From assembly GCA_028700615.1 (NCBI GenBank), contig JAQVSH010000007.1:1-23125 (forward strand): a DNA stretch of 23,125 nt. The letters are read 5' to 3'. The DNA is from Bacteroidales bacterium (GTDB taxonomy: Bacteria; Bacteroidota; Bacteroidia; Bacteroidales; UBA4181). How positions within the stretch are numbered: the stretch's first letter is position 1; each line of letters starts with the position of its first letter. The position numbers and the translations under genes are program-made. The notes below the pieces were generated by a model. It ran no database searches. It was not told the origin of the DNA and was given only the letters and a program-made list of their open reading frames with translations. Positions 7,619 to 15,499 of this stretch are shown in pieces.

Positions 7619-8779
7619 ATGAACAGAAAACTTAGAATGGGAATGGTCGGCGGCGGAACCGGCGCTTTTATCGGAGCGGTTCATCGTCTTGCCGCACTTA
7701 TGGACAACCAGATAGAATTAGTTTGTGGCTGTTTTAGTGCAAATCCGGTACTCGGACATCAATCAGGGCTCTCTTATTTTCTGCCTGAAAGCCGTATCTA
7801 TAAGACATACGCTGAAATGTTTGAAAAAGAAGTAAAATTACCGGAAGGAGAAAGAATGGATTTTGTCACCATAGTGACCCCCAACGTAGTACACTTCGAT
7901 CCTGCCAGACTTGCTCTGGAAAACGGATTTCACGTAGTCATAGATAAACCTGTCACCTTTTCTTCTGACGAAGCCAAACAGTTAAAAAAATTGGTAGATG
8001 AAACAGGATTGACGCTCGCGCTGACGCATGTCTATTCGGGTTATCCGACGGTAAAAGAAGCCCGTGAAAGAATCACCGGCGGCCTTTATGGAAAAGTCCG
8101 GACCGTATATGTTGAATACCTGCAGGGCTGGCTTTCGGATAAAGCGGAAGATAAAGGAAACGCCCAGGCATCCTGGAGAACCGATCCGAAACGTTCGGGT
8201 AAAGCGGGTTGTATGGGAGACATCGGAACCCACGCATTGCATCTTGCAGAATACATTACCGGGCTTCACGTGACGGAAATGTGCGGCCAGCTGGAAACCT
8301 TCGTCCCCGGCAGATTGCTGGATGATAACGGAAATGCCCTGCTGCGTTTTGAAGGCGGAGTCTCCGGCGTTTTGTCCGCATCTCAGGTCGCCGTGGGCGA
8401 AGAAAACAATCTTCGCATCAGAATCTATTGTGAAAATGGCGGTATTGAATGGGCGCAGCAAGAACCCAATACACTGATAATTAAACACCAGAACAAACCC
8501 AACGAAATCGTGCGTACCGGAGGCGGATATATGTCTCCAATTGCAAAACACAACACCAGAACTCCGGGGGGACATCCCGAAGGTTATGTAGAAGCTTTTG
8601 CAAATATCTACAGAAATTTTTCCCTTACAGTCCGGGCAAAAATGAATGGGCAACAACCAAAATCGGAATGGCTTGACTTTCCGACTATTGAAGACGGGGT
8701 CAGGGGAATGCAATTCATTGACACCATTGTAAATACAGGTTACGAACAGGATAAAAAGTGGATTCAATGGATGAAATAA
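7619..8779 (+). CDS. Gfo/Idh/MocA-family NAD(P)-dependent oxidoreductase
   Basis: A 386-residue dehydrogenase, probably acting on a sugar or inositol-type substrate in the cytoplasm. N-terminal Rossmann fold with GGGTGAFIG at residues 11-19; the lysine of the family EKP motif appears as DKPVT (Lys110), followed by the substrate-binding domain with DIGTHALHL (Asp201, His205). No signal peptide, so this is not one of the Tat-exported members common in Bacteroidota. The FHS transporter gene starts 34 bp downstream on the same strand, making a two-gene unit that likely imports and then oxidises or epimerises one compound. The substrate cannot be deduced. Confidence 0.88.
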   Translation: MNRKLRMGMVGGGTGAFIGAVHRLAALMDNQIELVCGCFSANPVLGHQSGLSYFLPESRIYKTYAEMFEKEVKLPEGERMDFVTIVTPNVVHFDPARLALENGFHVVIDKPVTFSSDEAKQLKKLVDETGLTLALTHVYSGYPTVKEARERITGGLYGKVRTVYVEYLQGWLSDKAEDKGNAQASWRTDPKRSGKAGCMGDIGTHALHLAEYITGLHVTEMCGQLETFVPGRLLDDNGNALLRFEGGVSGVLSASQVAVGEENNLRIRIYCENGGIEWAQQEPNTLIIKHQNKPNEIVRTGGGYMSPIAKHNTRTPGGHPEGYVEAFANIYRNFSLTVRAKMNGQQPKSEWLDFPTIEDGVRGMQFIDTIVNTGYEQDKKWIQWMK

Positions 8780-8813
8780 CCGAATAAACGGTCAAACTAA
8801 CTACACATCATAT

Positions 8814-10016
8814 ATGAGAAACGCCCCAAAATATCTCTTCCCGCTCATTGTCGTAGGGGTATTATTTTTCATGATCGGCTTTGCCCTCGGAATCAACGGA
8901 CTCATTGTTCCTTTTTTGCGCAAAGCGCTGGATATTTCCAATGCCCAGTCATATATGGTGCTGGCAGCCACCTTTTCCACCTTTGTCATTTTCGGTTATC
9001 CTTCCGGACTGATTATTAAAAAGATAGGATATAAAAAATCCATGGTGCTTTCTTTTGCATTTTTTGCTCTTGGCCTGTATTTGTTTATTCCTTCTGCACG
9101 TTTTCAAAGTTTCTGGCTGTTTATACTGGCTTCTTTCATCAGCGGCATGGGGAACACCCTGCTTCAGGCAGCCGTAAACCCATACATTACCATCCTTGGG
9201 CCGATGGAAAGTGCGGCCACCCGAATGAGTTTCATGGGAATTGCAAATAAAGCCGCCTGGGCGGTTGCCCCGATATTTTTGGCCCTATTTCTGGATTTAA
9301 ATGCAGTTTCTCTGGAGGATCTCTTCCTCCCCTTCCGTCTGGTCACCGGAGTATTTATTCTCATGGGAATTCTGATTTATTTTATTCCTCTGCCCGAGGT
9401 CAAAGCCCTTGGAGAAGATGAAAAAGACCAAAACTCGGTTTGTGCATACGCAGAAGGGAAAACCAGTATTTTTCAATTTCCTCATCTGATCCTTGGATTG
9501 ATTACCCTGTTGTTTTATGTAGGCGTAGAGACCCTTGCCATGGCCAGTATTGTGGATTATGCTTCCTCGCTTGGATTGTCCGACCCCGAAAACTATACAG
9601 GCTATACCGTTCTTTTTATGGTCATCGGGTATCTGGCCGGAGTATTGCTCATCCCCCGCTTTTTATCCCAGAATAAAGCCATGTATATCTGTGCAATGAT
9701 CGGATTATTGGGTTCTCTGGGGATTGTCCTTTCCCCGGCCCATCTATCCATTGGATTTGTCGCACTGCTGGGCTTGGCCAATTCTTTGATCTGGCCGGCG
9801 ATCTGGCCTCTAGCCATAGCAGACTTAGGTAAATTCACCAAAACCGGAGCTTCTCTTCTGGTGATGGCCATTGTCGGAGGCGCCGTATTTCCGCTTCTTT
9901 TCGGATGGCTCAGTGATCTGTCGGGAAATCTGCAGCAAGCCTACTGGATCTGTTTCCCCTGTTATCTAATGATCTTATATTACGGAATGGCAGGCTACAA
10001 GATAAGAACAAAATAA
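8814..10016 (+). CDS. FHS-family sugar MFS transporter (GluP/FucP-like)
   Basis: A 400-residue inner-membrane transporter with about 12 hydrophobic segments. FHS signatures include the loop GLIIKKIGYKKS and LLQAAVNPYITILGP. At the positions of the two carboxylates known to matter in E. coli FucP (Asp46 and Glu135), this protein appears to carry Asn and Gln (LLQAAVNP against LETAANP), so fucose specificity should not be assumed; a glucose/galactose/mannose-type substrate is possible. It follows the Gfo/Idh gene and is probably cotranscribed. Its stop is 3 bp from the convergent kinase gene. Bases 9909-9956 (residues 366-381) recur almost exactly, inverted, at 15629-15676. Confidence 0.88.
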   Translation: MRNAPKYLFPLIVVGVLFFMIGFALGINGLIVPFLRKALDISNAQSYMVLAATFSTFVIFGYPSGLIIKKIGYKKSMVLSFAFFALGLYLFIPSARFQSFWLFILASFISGMGNTLLQAAVNPYITILGPMESAATRMSFMGIANKAAWAVAPIFLALFLDLNAVSLEDLFLPFRLVTGVFILMGILIYFIPLPEVKALGEDEKDQNSVCAYAEGKTSIFQFPHLILGLITLLFYVGVETLAMASIVDYASSLGLSDPENYTGYTVLFMVIGYLAGVLLIPRFLSQNKAMYICAMIGLLGSLGIVLSPAHLSIGFVALLGLANSLIWPAIWPLAIADLGKFTKTGASLLVMAIVGGAVFPLLFGWLSDLSGNLQQAYWICFPCYLMILYYGMAGYKIRTK

Positions 10017-10019
10017 TAC

Positions 10020-11375
10020 TTAATGATATCGTTTATTGAATATCAATTCAAATCGAGTACCTTCATTCGTTTTACTTAAAACATTTATTGAGCCATGGTG
10101 AAGTTCAACTATTTTGGCAACAAGTGACAACCCAATGCCGAAACCGCTCATAAATTTCACATTCGATGCCCGACAAAATGGTTTAAAGATGTTCCTGATT
10201 TCCTCTGAAGGTATACCAACTCCTTTATCTGAAATCAAGATTTTAATTTCAGCTTCTGTCAACCTTATCTCTATAACTACTTCTTTGTCAGAGAATTTAC
10301 ATGCATTATCAATGAGATTTTTAAATGCGATATTGAGCAATCCGGGATCCCCATCCATCAATAAATCATCTTCATTATCAGGATAGACCATTTTTAGAAT
10401 AATTTTTCGTTGAGGATAATGGGGTTTTATTTGAAGAATTACACTATGTATGATCTCATCAACCCGTACAGATAAAATCTGCATTGTATTATCTCTGTTT
10501 ATTTGAGCCAATTCCAGTAAGCTATTTATCAGAGAATTTAGCCTTTTCAGATCAGCAGATAAATTATTTAAATGTTCACAATATTCATTGGATGACCTTG
10601 GCTTCATTAATATATAGTCAGTTTCACCAATCATTACGGTCAGGGGGGTTCTCAGCTCATGTGAAGCATTGGAAACAAATTCAGCTTGTGCTTTAAATAC
10701 CATTTCAAGATTAGCCAATAACTCATTAAATGTTATAGAAAGTTGCGCAATCTCATCTTTCTTATTTCCTTCGTCAAGCCTGCTGCTAAGACTCGTTGAG
10801 TTAATTTCTTTGACATTTTTAATAATTTCAGAAATGGGAAGCATTGAATTTCTGGAGAAGATATAGGAAAACAGAACTGTTAACCAAATACTAAACAGAC
10901 TGCTCCAAAAAAGAATCTTTTGAAGTTCGGATAAATTATCAGCCCGTATCCGATCGAAAGCAATTACATACACATAATAGGTACTATTTTTTAAAATATG
11001 TTTGTATGCCACTCCATCCTTATGATCTATGGAAAAATATTTTATATTTTTATCAGGAGAGTTATATGTGATTACATCATTAACCAGTAAACGTAAATTG
11101 TTGCTATAAATAATATCGTAGTTTGTATTGGTAATAGCAATCTCCTCATCTTCCCATAACAAAGTGGATTGATGGATTTTTTTTAATAAAGTAGAGTCCA
11201 CCTCTGCAACATCAACAAACAAAATTGCTGTATTAATGGCTTTTTCGAGCAAATATCCCCTAAACTTCGTTTGCTGACTGTTAAACAGAAAATAATAAGT
11301 CAGAGAAGAAAAAACGAGCAAAATAGAAGCAACAATCAATGTAAATTGTAATGACAATTTCGTTTTAATATTCAT
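10020..11375 (-). CDS. Sensor histidine kinase (HAMP-HisKA-HATPase)
   Basis: A two-pass inner-membrane kinase of 451 residues. Membrane helices lie at about 10-32 and 154-173 and enclose a periplasmic sensor of about 120 residues with no domain I recognise. A HAMP linker follows, then the phosphoacceptor box SNASHELRTPL (His239), and an ATPase domain with N-box NLIDNACKFSD, G1 DKGVGIP and G2 GFGIGLSL. An in-frame GTG directly before the chosen ATG (at 11378) would abut the regulator stop, so translation is probably coupled to the regulator gene. Overall form resembles heavy-metal or envelope-stress kinases of the OmpR-partner class. Context (MscS, compatible-solute genes across the divergent promoter) suggests an osmotic or envelope cue, which is inference. 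Base composition is AT-richer than the upstream genes. Confidence 0.92.
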   Translation of the reverse strand: MNIKTKLSLQFTLIVASILLVFSSLTYYFLFNSQQTKFRGYLLEKAINTAILFVDVAEVDSTLLKKIHQSTLLWEDEEIAITNTNYDIIYSNNLRLLVNDVITYNSPDKNIKYFSIDHKDGVAYKHILKNSTYYVYVIAFDRIRADNLSELQKILFWSSLFSIWLTVLFSYIFSRNSMLPISEIIKNVKEINSTSLSSRLDEGNKKDEIAQLSITFNELLANLEMVFKAQAEFVSNASHELRTPLTVMIGETDYILMKPRSSNEYCEHLNNLSADLKRLNSLINSLLELAQINRDNTMQILSVRVDEIIHSVILQIKPHYPQRKIILKMVYPDNEDDLLMDGDPGLLNIAFKNLIDNACKFSDKEVVIEIRLTEAEIKILISDKGVGIPSEEIRNIFKPFCRASNVKFMSGFGIGLSLVAKIVELHHGSINVLSKTNEGTRFELIFNKRYH

Positions 11376-11378
11376 CAC

Positions 11379-12068
11379 TTATATTTCTGTTTCATTACAA
11401 TAAAAGCCAAAACCAAATTTTGTATGAATTAATTTAGGTTCAAAATCCCGGTCAATTTTTTTTCTCAAATAATTCACATACACATCGATAATATTGGTGC
11501 TTGGATCAAAATCAATTTTCCAGACTTGTTCAATAATATAATCCCGTGTGAGTAATTTCCCTTTGTTCTTCAGAAAAGTTTCCAGTAAAGAGAACTCTTT
11601 GGCAGTTAAATCAATCGTTTGACCATTCCGGGTAACTCTTTTGGTTGTTAAATCCATTTCAAGATCGGCAATTCTTAAAATCTCGGAAAAATTCATGCCT
11701 TCGGAACGCTTAATAAACACATTGATTCGTGCCAATAGTTCTACGAAATTAAAAGGTTTTGTAACATAATCATCCGCTCCTGCTTCGAATCCAAAGACCT
11801 TGTTATCATGAGTTCCCAATGCAGTAATCATGATGATAGGTATTTGATTATTCGTTCTTCTGATCTCCTTGCATAATTCATAACCATTGATCAGAGGAAG
11901 ATTGATGTCTAAAAGAATAAGATTGTAATCATTTCGTTCCACAAGCTTTTTCCCAACATATCCATCGTTTGCTATTTCAACAATAAAATCAAAATTTTCC
12001 AATTGTTTTTTCAACAGATTGGCTACCCGTAATTCGTCTTCAATAATTAATATTTTGATTCTACTCAT
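11379..12068 (-). CDS. OmpR-family response regulator
   Basis: Cytoplasmic DNA-binding partner of the kinase encoded immediately downstream. The 229-residue protein has a receiver domain with acidic pair Glu10/Asp11, phosphoacceptor Asp54 in LLDINLP, Thr82 and Lys104, then a winged-helix DNA-binding domain (about 130-229) with TAKEFSLLETFLKNKGKLLTR, split here as a recognisable OmpR/PhoB pattern, and the closing HTKFGFGFYC wing. It is transcribed divergently from the small membrane protein/mscS/kamA/ablB genes, and the spacer contains TTCTAA repeats that fit an autoregulatory and shared operator. Confidence 0.93.
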   Translation of the reverse strand: MSRIKILIIEDELRVANLLKKQLENFDFIVEIANDGYVGKKLVERNDYNLILLDINLPLINGYELCKEIRRTNNQIPIIMITALGTHDNKVFGFEAGADDYVTKPFNFVELLARINVFIKRSEGMNFSEILRIADLEMDLTTKRVTRNGQTIDLTAKEFSLLETFLKNKGKLLTRDYIIEQVWKIDFDPSTNIIDVYVNYLRKKIDRDFEPKLIHTKFGFGFYCNETEI

Positions 12069-12086
12069 CTCTATCAGAATTGCAGT

Positions 12087-12094
12087 TAAAGATA
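12087..12094 (-). promoter_or_regulatory. Candidate -7 element of the regulator/kinase operon
   Basis: On the minus strand this reads TATCTTTA, one mismatch from TAnnTTTG, 18 bp before the regulator ATG and 26 bp from the edge of the TTCTAA repeat array. No -33 box is visible, which would suit an activator-dependent promoter. Confidence 0.3.
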
Positions 12095-12120
12095 AAACGA
12101 GTTAACCAGATCATCTGCCT

Positions 12121-12159
12121 TTCTAATCAAATTCTAATAAACAGTTAATTCTTTTCTAA
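12121..12159. promoter_or_regulatory. Putative response-regulator operator: TTCTAA repeats on an 11-bp register
   Basis: TTCTAA occurs at 12121, 12132 and 12154, and the register position 12143 holds the degenerate AGTTAA. Spacing of 11 bp (one helical turn) between tandem half-sites is the known binding geometry of OmpR/PhoB-family regulators. The array sits centrally in the divergent spacer between the regulator gene (start 12068) and the small ORF (start 12222). Binding by the adjacent regulator is inferred. Confidence 0.5.
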
Positions 12160-12182
12160 GCATGAATCACTTGAATCATACT

Positions 12183-12190
12183 TACTTTTA
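12183..12190 (+). promoter_or_regulatory. Candidate -7 element for the small ORF/mscS/kamA/ablB unit
   Basis: TACTTTTA differs from TAnnTTTG at one position and lies 31 bp before the small ORF's ATG and 23 bp after the last TTCTAA half-site. The operator would occupy the region normally holding the -33 box. Confidence 0.3.
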
Positions 12191-12221
12191 AAAAAAATAA
12201 AAGTTATCAATAGCTATAGAC

Positions 12222-12320
12222 ATGAAAAAAAGAACTTTCAATAATAGATTGAATTTTTTTCTAATACTATGGGTTGTCGTCGCCGTGATTTTAATTCTGG
12301 TAAAAAAAATATTTTTTTAA
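12222..12320 (+). CDS. 32-residue single-pass membrane peptide
   Basis: ATG at 12222 opens a 33-codon frame ending in TAA at 12318-12320. The product starts basic (MKKRTFNNR), has one hydrophobic helix of about 17 residues (FFLILWVVVAVILILV), and ends KKIFF, so it looks like a single-span peptide with positive charges on both sides. It is the first frame downstream of the putative operator, about 110 bp before mscS and in the same direction. Small membrane peptides next to kinases or channels often modulate them; that role here is inference. No family recognised. A chance ORF in AT-rich DNA is possible, but the ordered basic-hydrophobic-basic layout argues against it. Confidence 0.5.
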   Translation: MKKRTFNNRLNFFLILWVVVAVILILVKKIFF

Positions 12321-12355
12321 TGATCGAAAAAGAATGAAAATCAAAAACATGTAGA

Positions 12356-12393
12356 AATCAATCACGACTTTTGTTTTAACCCTCTGATTGATT
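12356..12393 (+). other. Inverted repeat upstream of mscS
   Basis: AATCAATCA (12356-12364) and TGATTGATT (12385-12393) are exact complements separated by 20 nt. It lies between the small ORF stop and the mscS start. No T-tract follows, so it is more likely an operator or RNA structure than a strong terminator. The rest of 12321-12429 is AT-rich and shows no gene. Confidence 0.4.
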
Positions 12394-12429
12394 ATTAAAA
12401 ACTAATATTAATAATACATATACTTAAAA

Positions 12430-13311
12430 ATGGAAAAATATCTTTCTAAATGGATGGAACTTATTATTCCGTGGATTCTGACTCATGGTATTAAAATAGC
12501 CCTCATTCTCGCAGCAACATACATTCTCAATAGAATACTCCAGAAGTTAATAATCAGAATAATTCAGATAGCAGTTGTCTCGGATAATTTTAGCACTCAG
12601 GAAGCTGAAAAGAAAAGAGAAAACACATTAAATCAGATTTTCTCTGTCACAATAAAAATAATCATTATTACCATTACCTCTTTGATGATTATGCAAGAGT
12701 TAGGGATGCAAATAGGTCCGATTCTTGCATCAGCAGGAGTGGTTGGTTTAGCCTTCGGATTTGGAGGTCAATATCTTATACGAGATATCATTACCGGGCT
12801 CTTCATTATTATAGAAAATCAATACCGTATTGGTGATGTAATCTGTGTGGAAGGCATTTGTGGAATAGTAGAAAATATCAGTTTAAGGAAGACTATTTTA
12901 AGAGACATGGACGGCACCGTTCATCATATTCCACACGGAGAAATCAAGAAAGTATCCAATCTGACAAAAGATTTTTCATGTATTAATCTGGACATTGGAA
13001 TATCCTACAACTCAGAATTAGAACATGTAATAAATGTGGTAAATAAAGTAGGAAATGATTTGGCGAGAGACCCCGAATGGGCTCCATTTATTATCAAACC
13101 ACCACAATTTCTTAGAGTGAATGATTTTTCCGATTCTGCCATCGTAATAAAAATCACTGGAGATACTCAACCTCTCAAACAATGGGCTGTTGCAGGAGAA
13201 CTTCGTAAAAGAATTAAAATAGCATTTGATAAAGAGGAAATTGAAATACCTTTTCCTCAAATAGTCATACATCAACAATACGAAAAAAGAAAGAAAGAGG
13301 ACAAGAATTAA
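12430..13311 (+). CDS. mscS: Small-conductance mechanosensitive channel (MscS family)
   Basis: Inner-membrane channel that opens on rising membrane tension and lets solutes escape after a hypo-osmotic drop. The 293-residue protein has three membrane helices (about 11-40, 70-89 and 94-125); the last is the pore helix with the small-residue pattern GPILASAGVVGLAFGFGGQ, followed by the amphipathic segment and the beta domain (RIGDVI onward), then the alpha/beta vestibule domain and a charged KKEDKN tail. Length matches minimal MscS proteins. kamA follows after 24 bp, so the channel and the compatible-solute genes are very likely cotranscribed. Confidence 0.92.
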   Translation: MEKYLSKWMELIIPWILTHGIKIALILAATYILNRILQKLIIRIIQIAVVSDNFSTQEAEKKRENTLNQIFSVTIKIIIITITSLMIMQELGMQIGPILASAGVVGLAFGFGGQYLIRDIITGLFIIIENQYRIGDVICVEGICGIVENISLRKTILRDMDGTVHHIPHGEIKKVSNLTKDFSCINLDIGISYNSELEHVINVVNKVGNDLARDPEWAPFIIKPPQFLRVNDFSDSAIVIKITGDTQPLKQWAVAGELRKRIKIAFDKEEIEIPFPQIVIHQQYEKRKKEDKN

Positions 13312-13335
13312 CCCACTTAAACAAAAGTTGGAAAT

Positions 13336-14646
13336 ATGAAGATCTACAATGAAAGACAACAAAAAATTGCCGAAAGAATCAATCCGGATTCAACCATTAC
13401 AAATTGGAAAGATTGGAAATGGCAAATGAAGAATTGTATCAAAACTATTGAGCAGTTTGAAAAAATTACGGGAATTATTTTTTCAAAAGACGAAAAGATA
13501 AAGCTAAATGAAACACTTGAAAAATTTCCTTTATCAATTACCCCCTATTATGCTTCATTTATAAAAAAAAATAATCACAAAGATGATCCTATTTTTAAAC
13601 AATCATTTGTTGACCCCAATGAATTAATCGTTTCCGATGAAGACCATCAAGATCCTTTGTCTGAAGAAAAAGACAGTCCGGTAAAAGGGGTCACCCATAG
13701 ATACCCGGATAGAGTATTATTTCACGTAAGCAACACATGTGCCATGTATTGCCGTCATTGTACCCGAAAAAGAAAAGTAGGCGATCTGGATTATATCCCA
13801 TCAAAAGAGCAGTTAATTAAAGGGATAGAATATATCCGGCAGACTTCTTGCGTTCGCGATGTCTTACTTTCCGGAGGTGACCCCCTGATGCTCTCAGATG
13901 AACAACTCGATTGGCTTTTAAGTGAACTAAAACAAATCTCTCATGTTGAGATCATCCGGATCGGAACCAGAATTCCTGTAGTTTTACCTTACCGTATTAC
14001 CGAAAACTTGGTTAATATCCTAAAGAAATACAAACCACTATGGATTAATACTCATTTTAACCATCCAAGGGAAATAACCCCTTCATCAAAAGAAGCGCTG
14101 CGTATGTTGGCCGATGGCGGATTTCCATTAGGTAATCAATCTGTTCTACTGGCCGGAGTCAATGATTGTCCAAGAATAATGAAAGAATTAGTACATAAAT
14201 TGGTACAAAACCGGGTCCGCCCATATTACATCTATCAATGTGATCTTTCGGAAGGCTTGGCACATTTTAGAACACCTGTCGGAAAAGGCATTGAAATTAT
14301 GGAAAGCCTTATAGGGCACACTACAGGTTTTGCAGTTCCCACATTCGTAATTGATGCACCGGGTGGTGGTGGTAAAATTCCAATTATGCCAAATTATATT
14401 ATTTCATGGTCAACCAATAAAGTAATTCTACGAAATTACGAAGGGGTCATCACAACATACAAAGAACCGGAAAACTATGAAAATAAATTTTGTGACCGTG
14501 AATGCAAAAACTGCAAACTTGAACTTGACATAAAAGAAGGTGACGAAATTGATTTGCTTGGCATAGAGAGATTACTTTCTGACTCTAATAAACAAATTAA
14601 CCTTATACCAAAGGACAATGAACGTCATAAAAGGAGGGAGTTTTAA
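13336..14646 (+). CDS. kamA: L-lysine 2,3-aminomutase (AblA/KamA)
   Basis: Radical-SAM, PLP-dependent enzyme converting L-lysine to L-beta-lysine. The 436 residues show the iron-sulfur motif CAMYCRHC (Cys135, Cys139, Cys142), SGGDPL, the lysine-binding acids Asp303 (YQCDLSEG) and Asp340 (VIDAPGGGGK), and the PLP lysine Lys347. Cys278 (NDCPRIM) and the C-terminal cluster CDRECKNC (Cys386, Cys390, Cys393) correspond to the structural zinc site of the clostridial enzyme. Its stop TAA overlaps the ATG of ablB by one base, so the pair is translationally coupled. The acetyltransferase partner points to the compatible solute N-epsilon-acetyl-beta-lysine rather than lysine fermentation; no fermentation genes are nearby. 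Confidence 0.95.
   Translation: MKIYNERQQKIAERINPDSTITNWKDWKWQMKNCIKTIEQFEKITGIIFSKDEKIKLNETLEKFPLSITPYYASFIKKNNHKDDPIFKQSFVDPNELIVSDEDHQDPLSEEKDSPVKGVTHRYPDRVLFHVSNTCAMYCRHCTRKRKVGDLDYIPSKEQLIKGIEYIRQTSCVRDVLLSGGDPLMLSDEQLDWLLSELKQISHVEIIRIGTRIPVVLPYRITENLVNILKKYKPLWINTHFNHPREITPSSKEALRMLADGGFPLGNQSVLLAGVNDCPRIMKELVHKLVQNRVRPYYIYQCDLSEGLAHFRTPVGKGIEIMESLIGHTTGFAVPTFVIDAPGGGGKIPIMPNYIISWSTNKVILRNYEGVITTYKEPENYENKFCDRECKNCKLELDIKEGDEIDLLGIERLLSDSNKQINLIPKDNERHKRREF
14632..14637 (+). promoter_or_regulatory. Strong Shine-Dalgarno site of ablB
   Basis: AGGAGG lies 8 nt before the ablB ATG at 14646, inside the last codons of kamA. Most genes in this window lack such a motif, so it helps fix the ablB start and indicates separate ribosome loading in addition to stop-start coupling (TAATG). 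Confidence 0.6.
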
Positions 14647-15479
14647 TGGATCAAAAACAAAAAATCGGCCATTCATGCATTCAGCATGGAAAAGAAAACA
14701 ACCGGATTTACCTGTTAAAATATGATGATCATGATCCGTTTGTTTTGATCCAACAATTAAATGGATTGTGCAAAAAATACAACTACGGGAAAATTATAGC
14801 AAAAATCCCTGAACATGTCCAGGTTTTCTTTTTACAACAGGGATATACACAAGAAGCCTTTATCCCTGATTTTTTCAAAAATGGAGAAAGTGTGTTTTTT
14901 ATGTCTAAATATTTAGACAGTGCCAGAATGAACCTCGAAAGTACGGGATTGGACACGCTCTCCGGCCTGCTTTTCACAAAAAGCAAAATCAGAAATATTC
15001 AATTGCAAAAGAATTTAAAATTCAGAATTGCAGGCCCTCTTGATTGCGAGGAAATGGCCACCTTGTACCAAAGGGTTTTCGAAACATATCCATTTCCTAT
15101 TTTTGACTCGGCATACCTGAGAAACACAATGGAAACAGGAGAAGTAATTTATTTTGGAATATGGCAAAATGGTCAATTAGTTGCCTTGTCATCGGCCGAA
15201 CTGGATGAGGAAAACAAAAACGCTGAAATGACAGATTTTGCGGTATTACAGGAAATGCGCGGGGAAAACATGGCAGGTTTCTTACTACAGAAAATGGAAC
15301 AGGAAATGCTTAAAATGAGATACAAAACCTTGTATACTATAGCCAGACTTCAAAGTCCGGGAATGAACAAGACCTTTATAGATCAAAAATATCATTTTTC
15401 GGGACTTTTAAAAAACAACACAAATATTTCGGGTACGATTGAAAATATGACTGTTTATTATAAAAACTTGAAGTGCTGA
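14646..15479 (+). CDS. ablB: Beta-lysine N-epsilon-acetyltransferase (AblB)
   Basis: GNAT-family enzyme that acetylates beta-lysine to N-epsilon-acetyl-beta-lysine, the second step after KamA. The 277-residue protein has the two-part layout of AblB: an N-terminal region (about 1-125) with the KIIAKIPEHVQVFFLQQGY segment and a C-terminal GNAT domain (about 125-277) with EMTDFAVLQEMRGENMAGFL, where the acetyl-CoA-binding loop is a relaxed form of the usual Q-x-x-G-x-G/A. Assignment rests on this pattern and on coupling to kamA. It is the last gene of the plus-strand unit; no terminator follows before the transporter remnant. Confidence 0.92.
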   Translation: MDQKQKIGHSCIQHGKENNRIYLLKYDDHDPFVLIQQLNGLCKKYNYGKIIAKIPEHVQVFFLQQGYTQEAFIPDFFKNGESVFFMSKYLDSARMNLESTGLDTLSGLLFTKSKIRNIQLQKNLKFRIAGPLDCEEMATLYQRVFETYPFPIFDSAYLRNTMETGEVIYFGIWQNGQLVALSSAELDEENKNAEMTDFAVLQEMRGENMAGFLLQKMEQEMLKMRYKTLYTIARLQSPGMNKTFIDQKYHFSGLLKNNTNISGTIENMTVYYKNLKC

Positions 15480-15499
15480 TATTTTATCCAGATTTGAGA

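Noticed and set aside
7982..8767. A 261-codon open frame antisense to the Gfo/Idh/MocA gene
   Set aside because: The plus-strand frame has all family motifs, and the antisense frame has none and is cysteine/histidine-rich without pattern.
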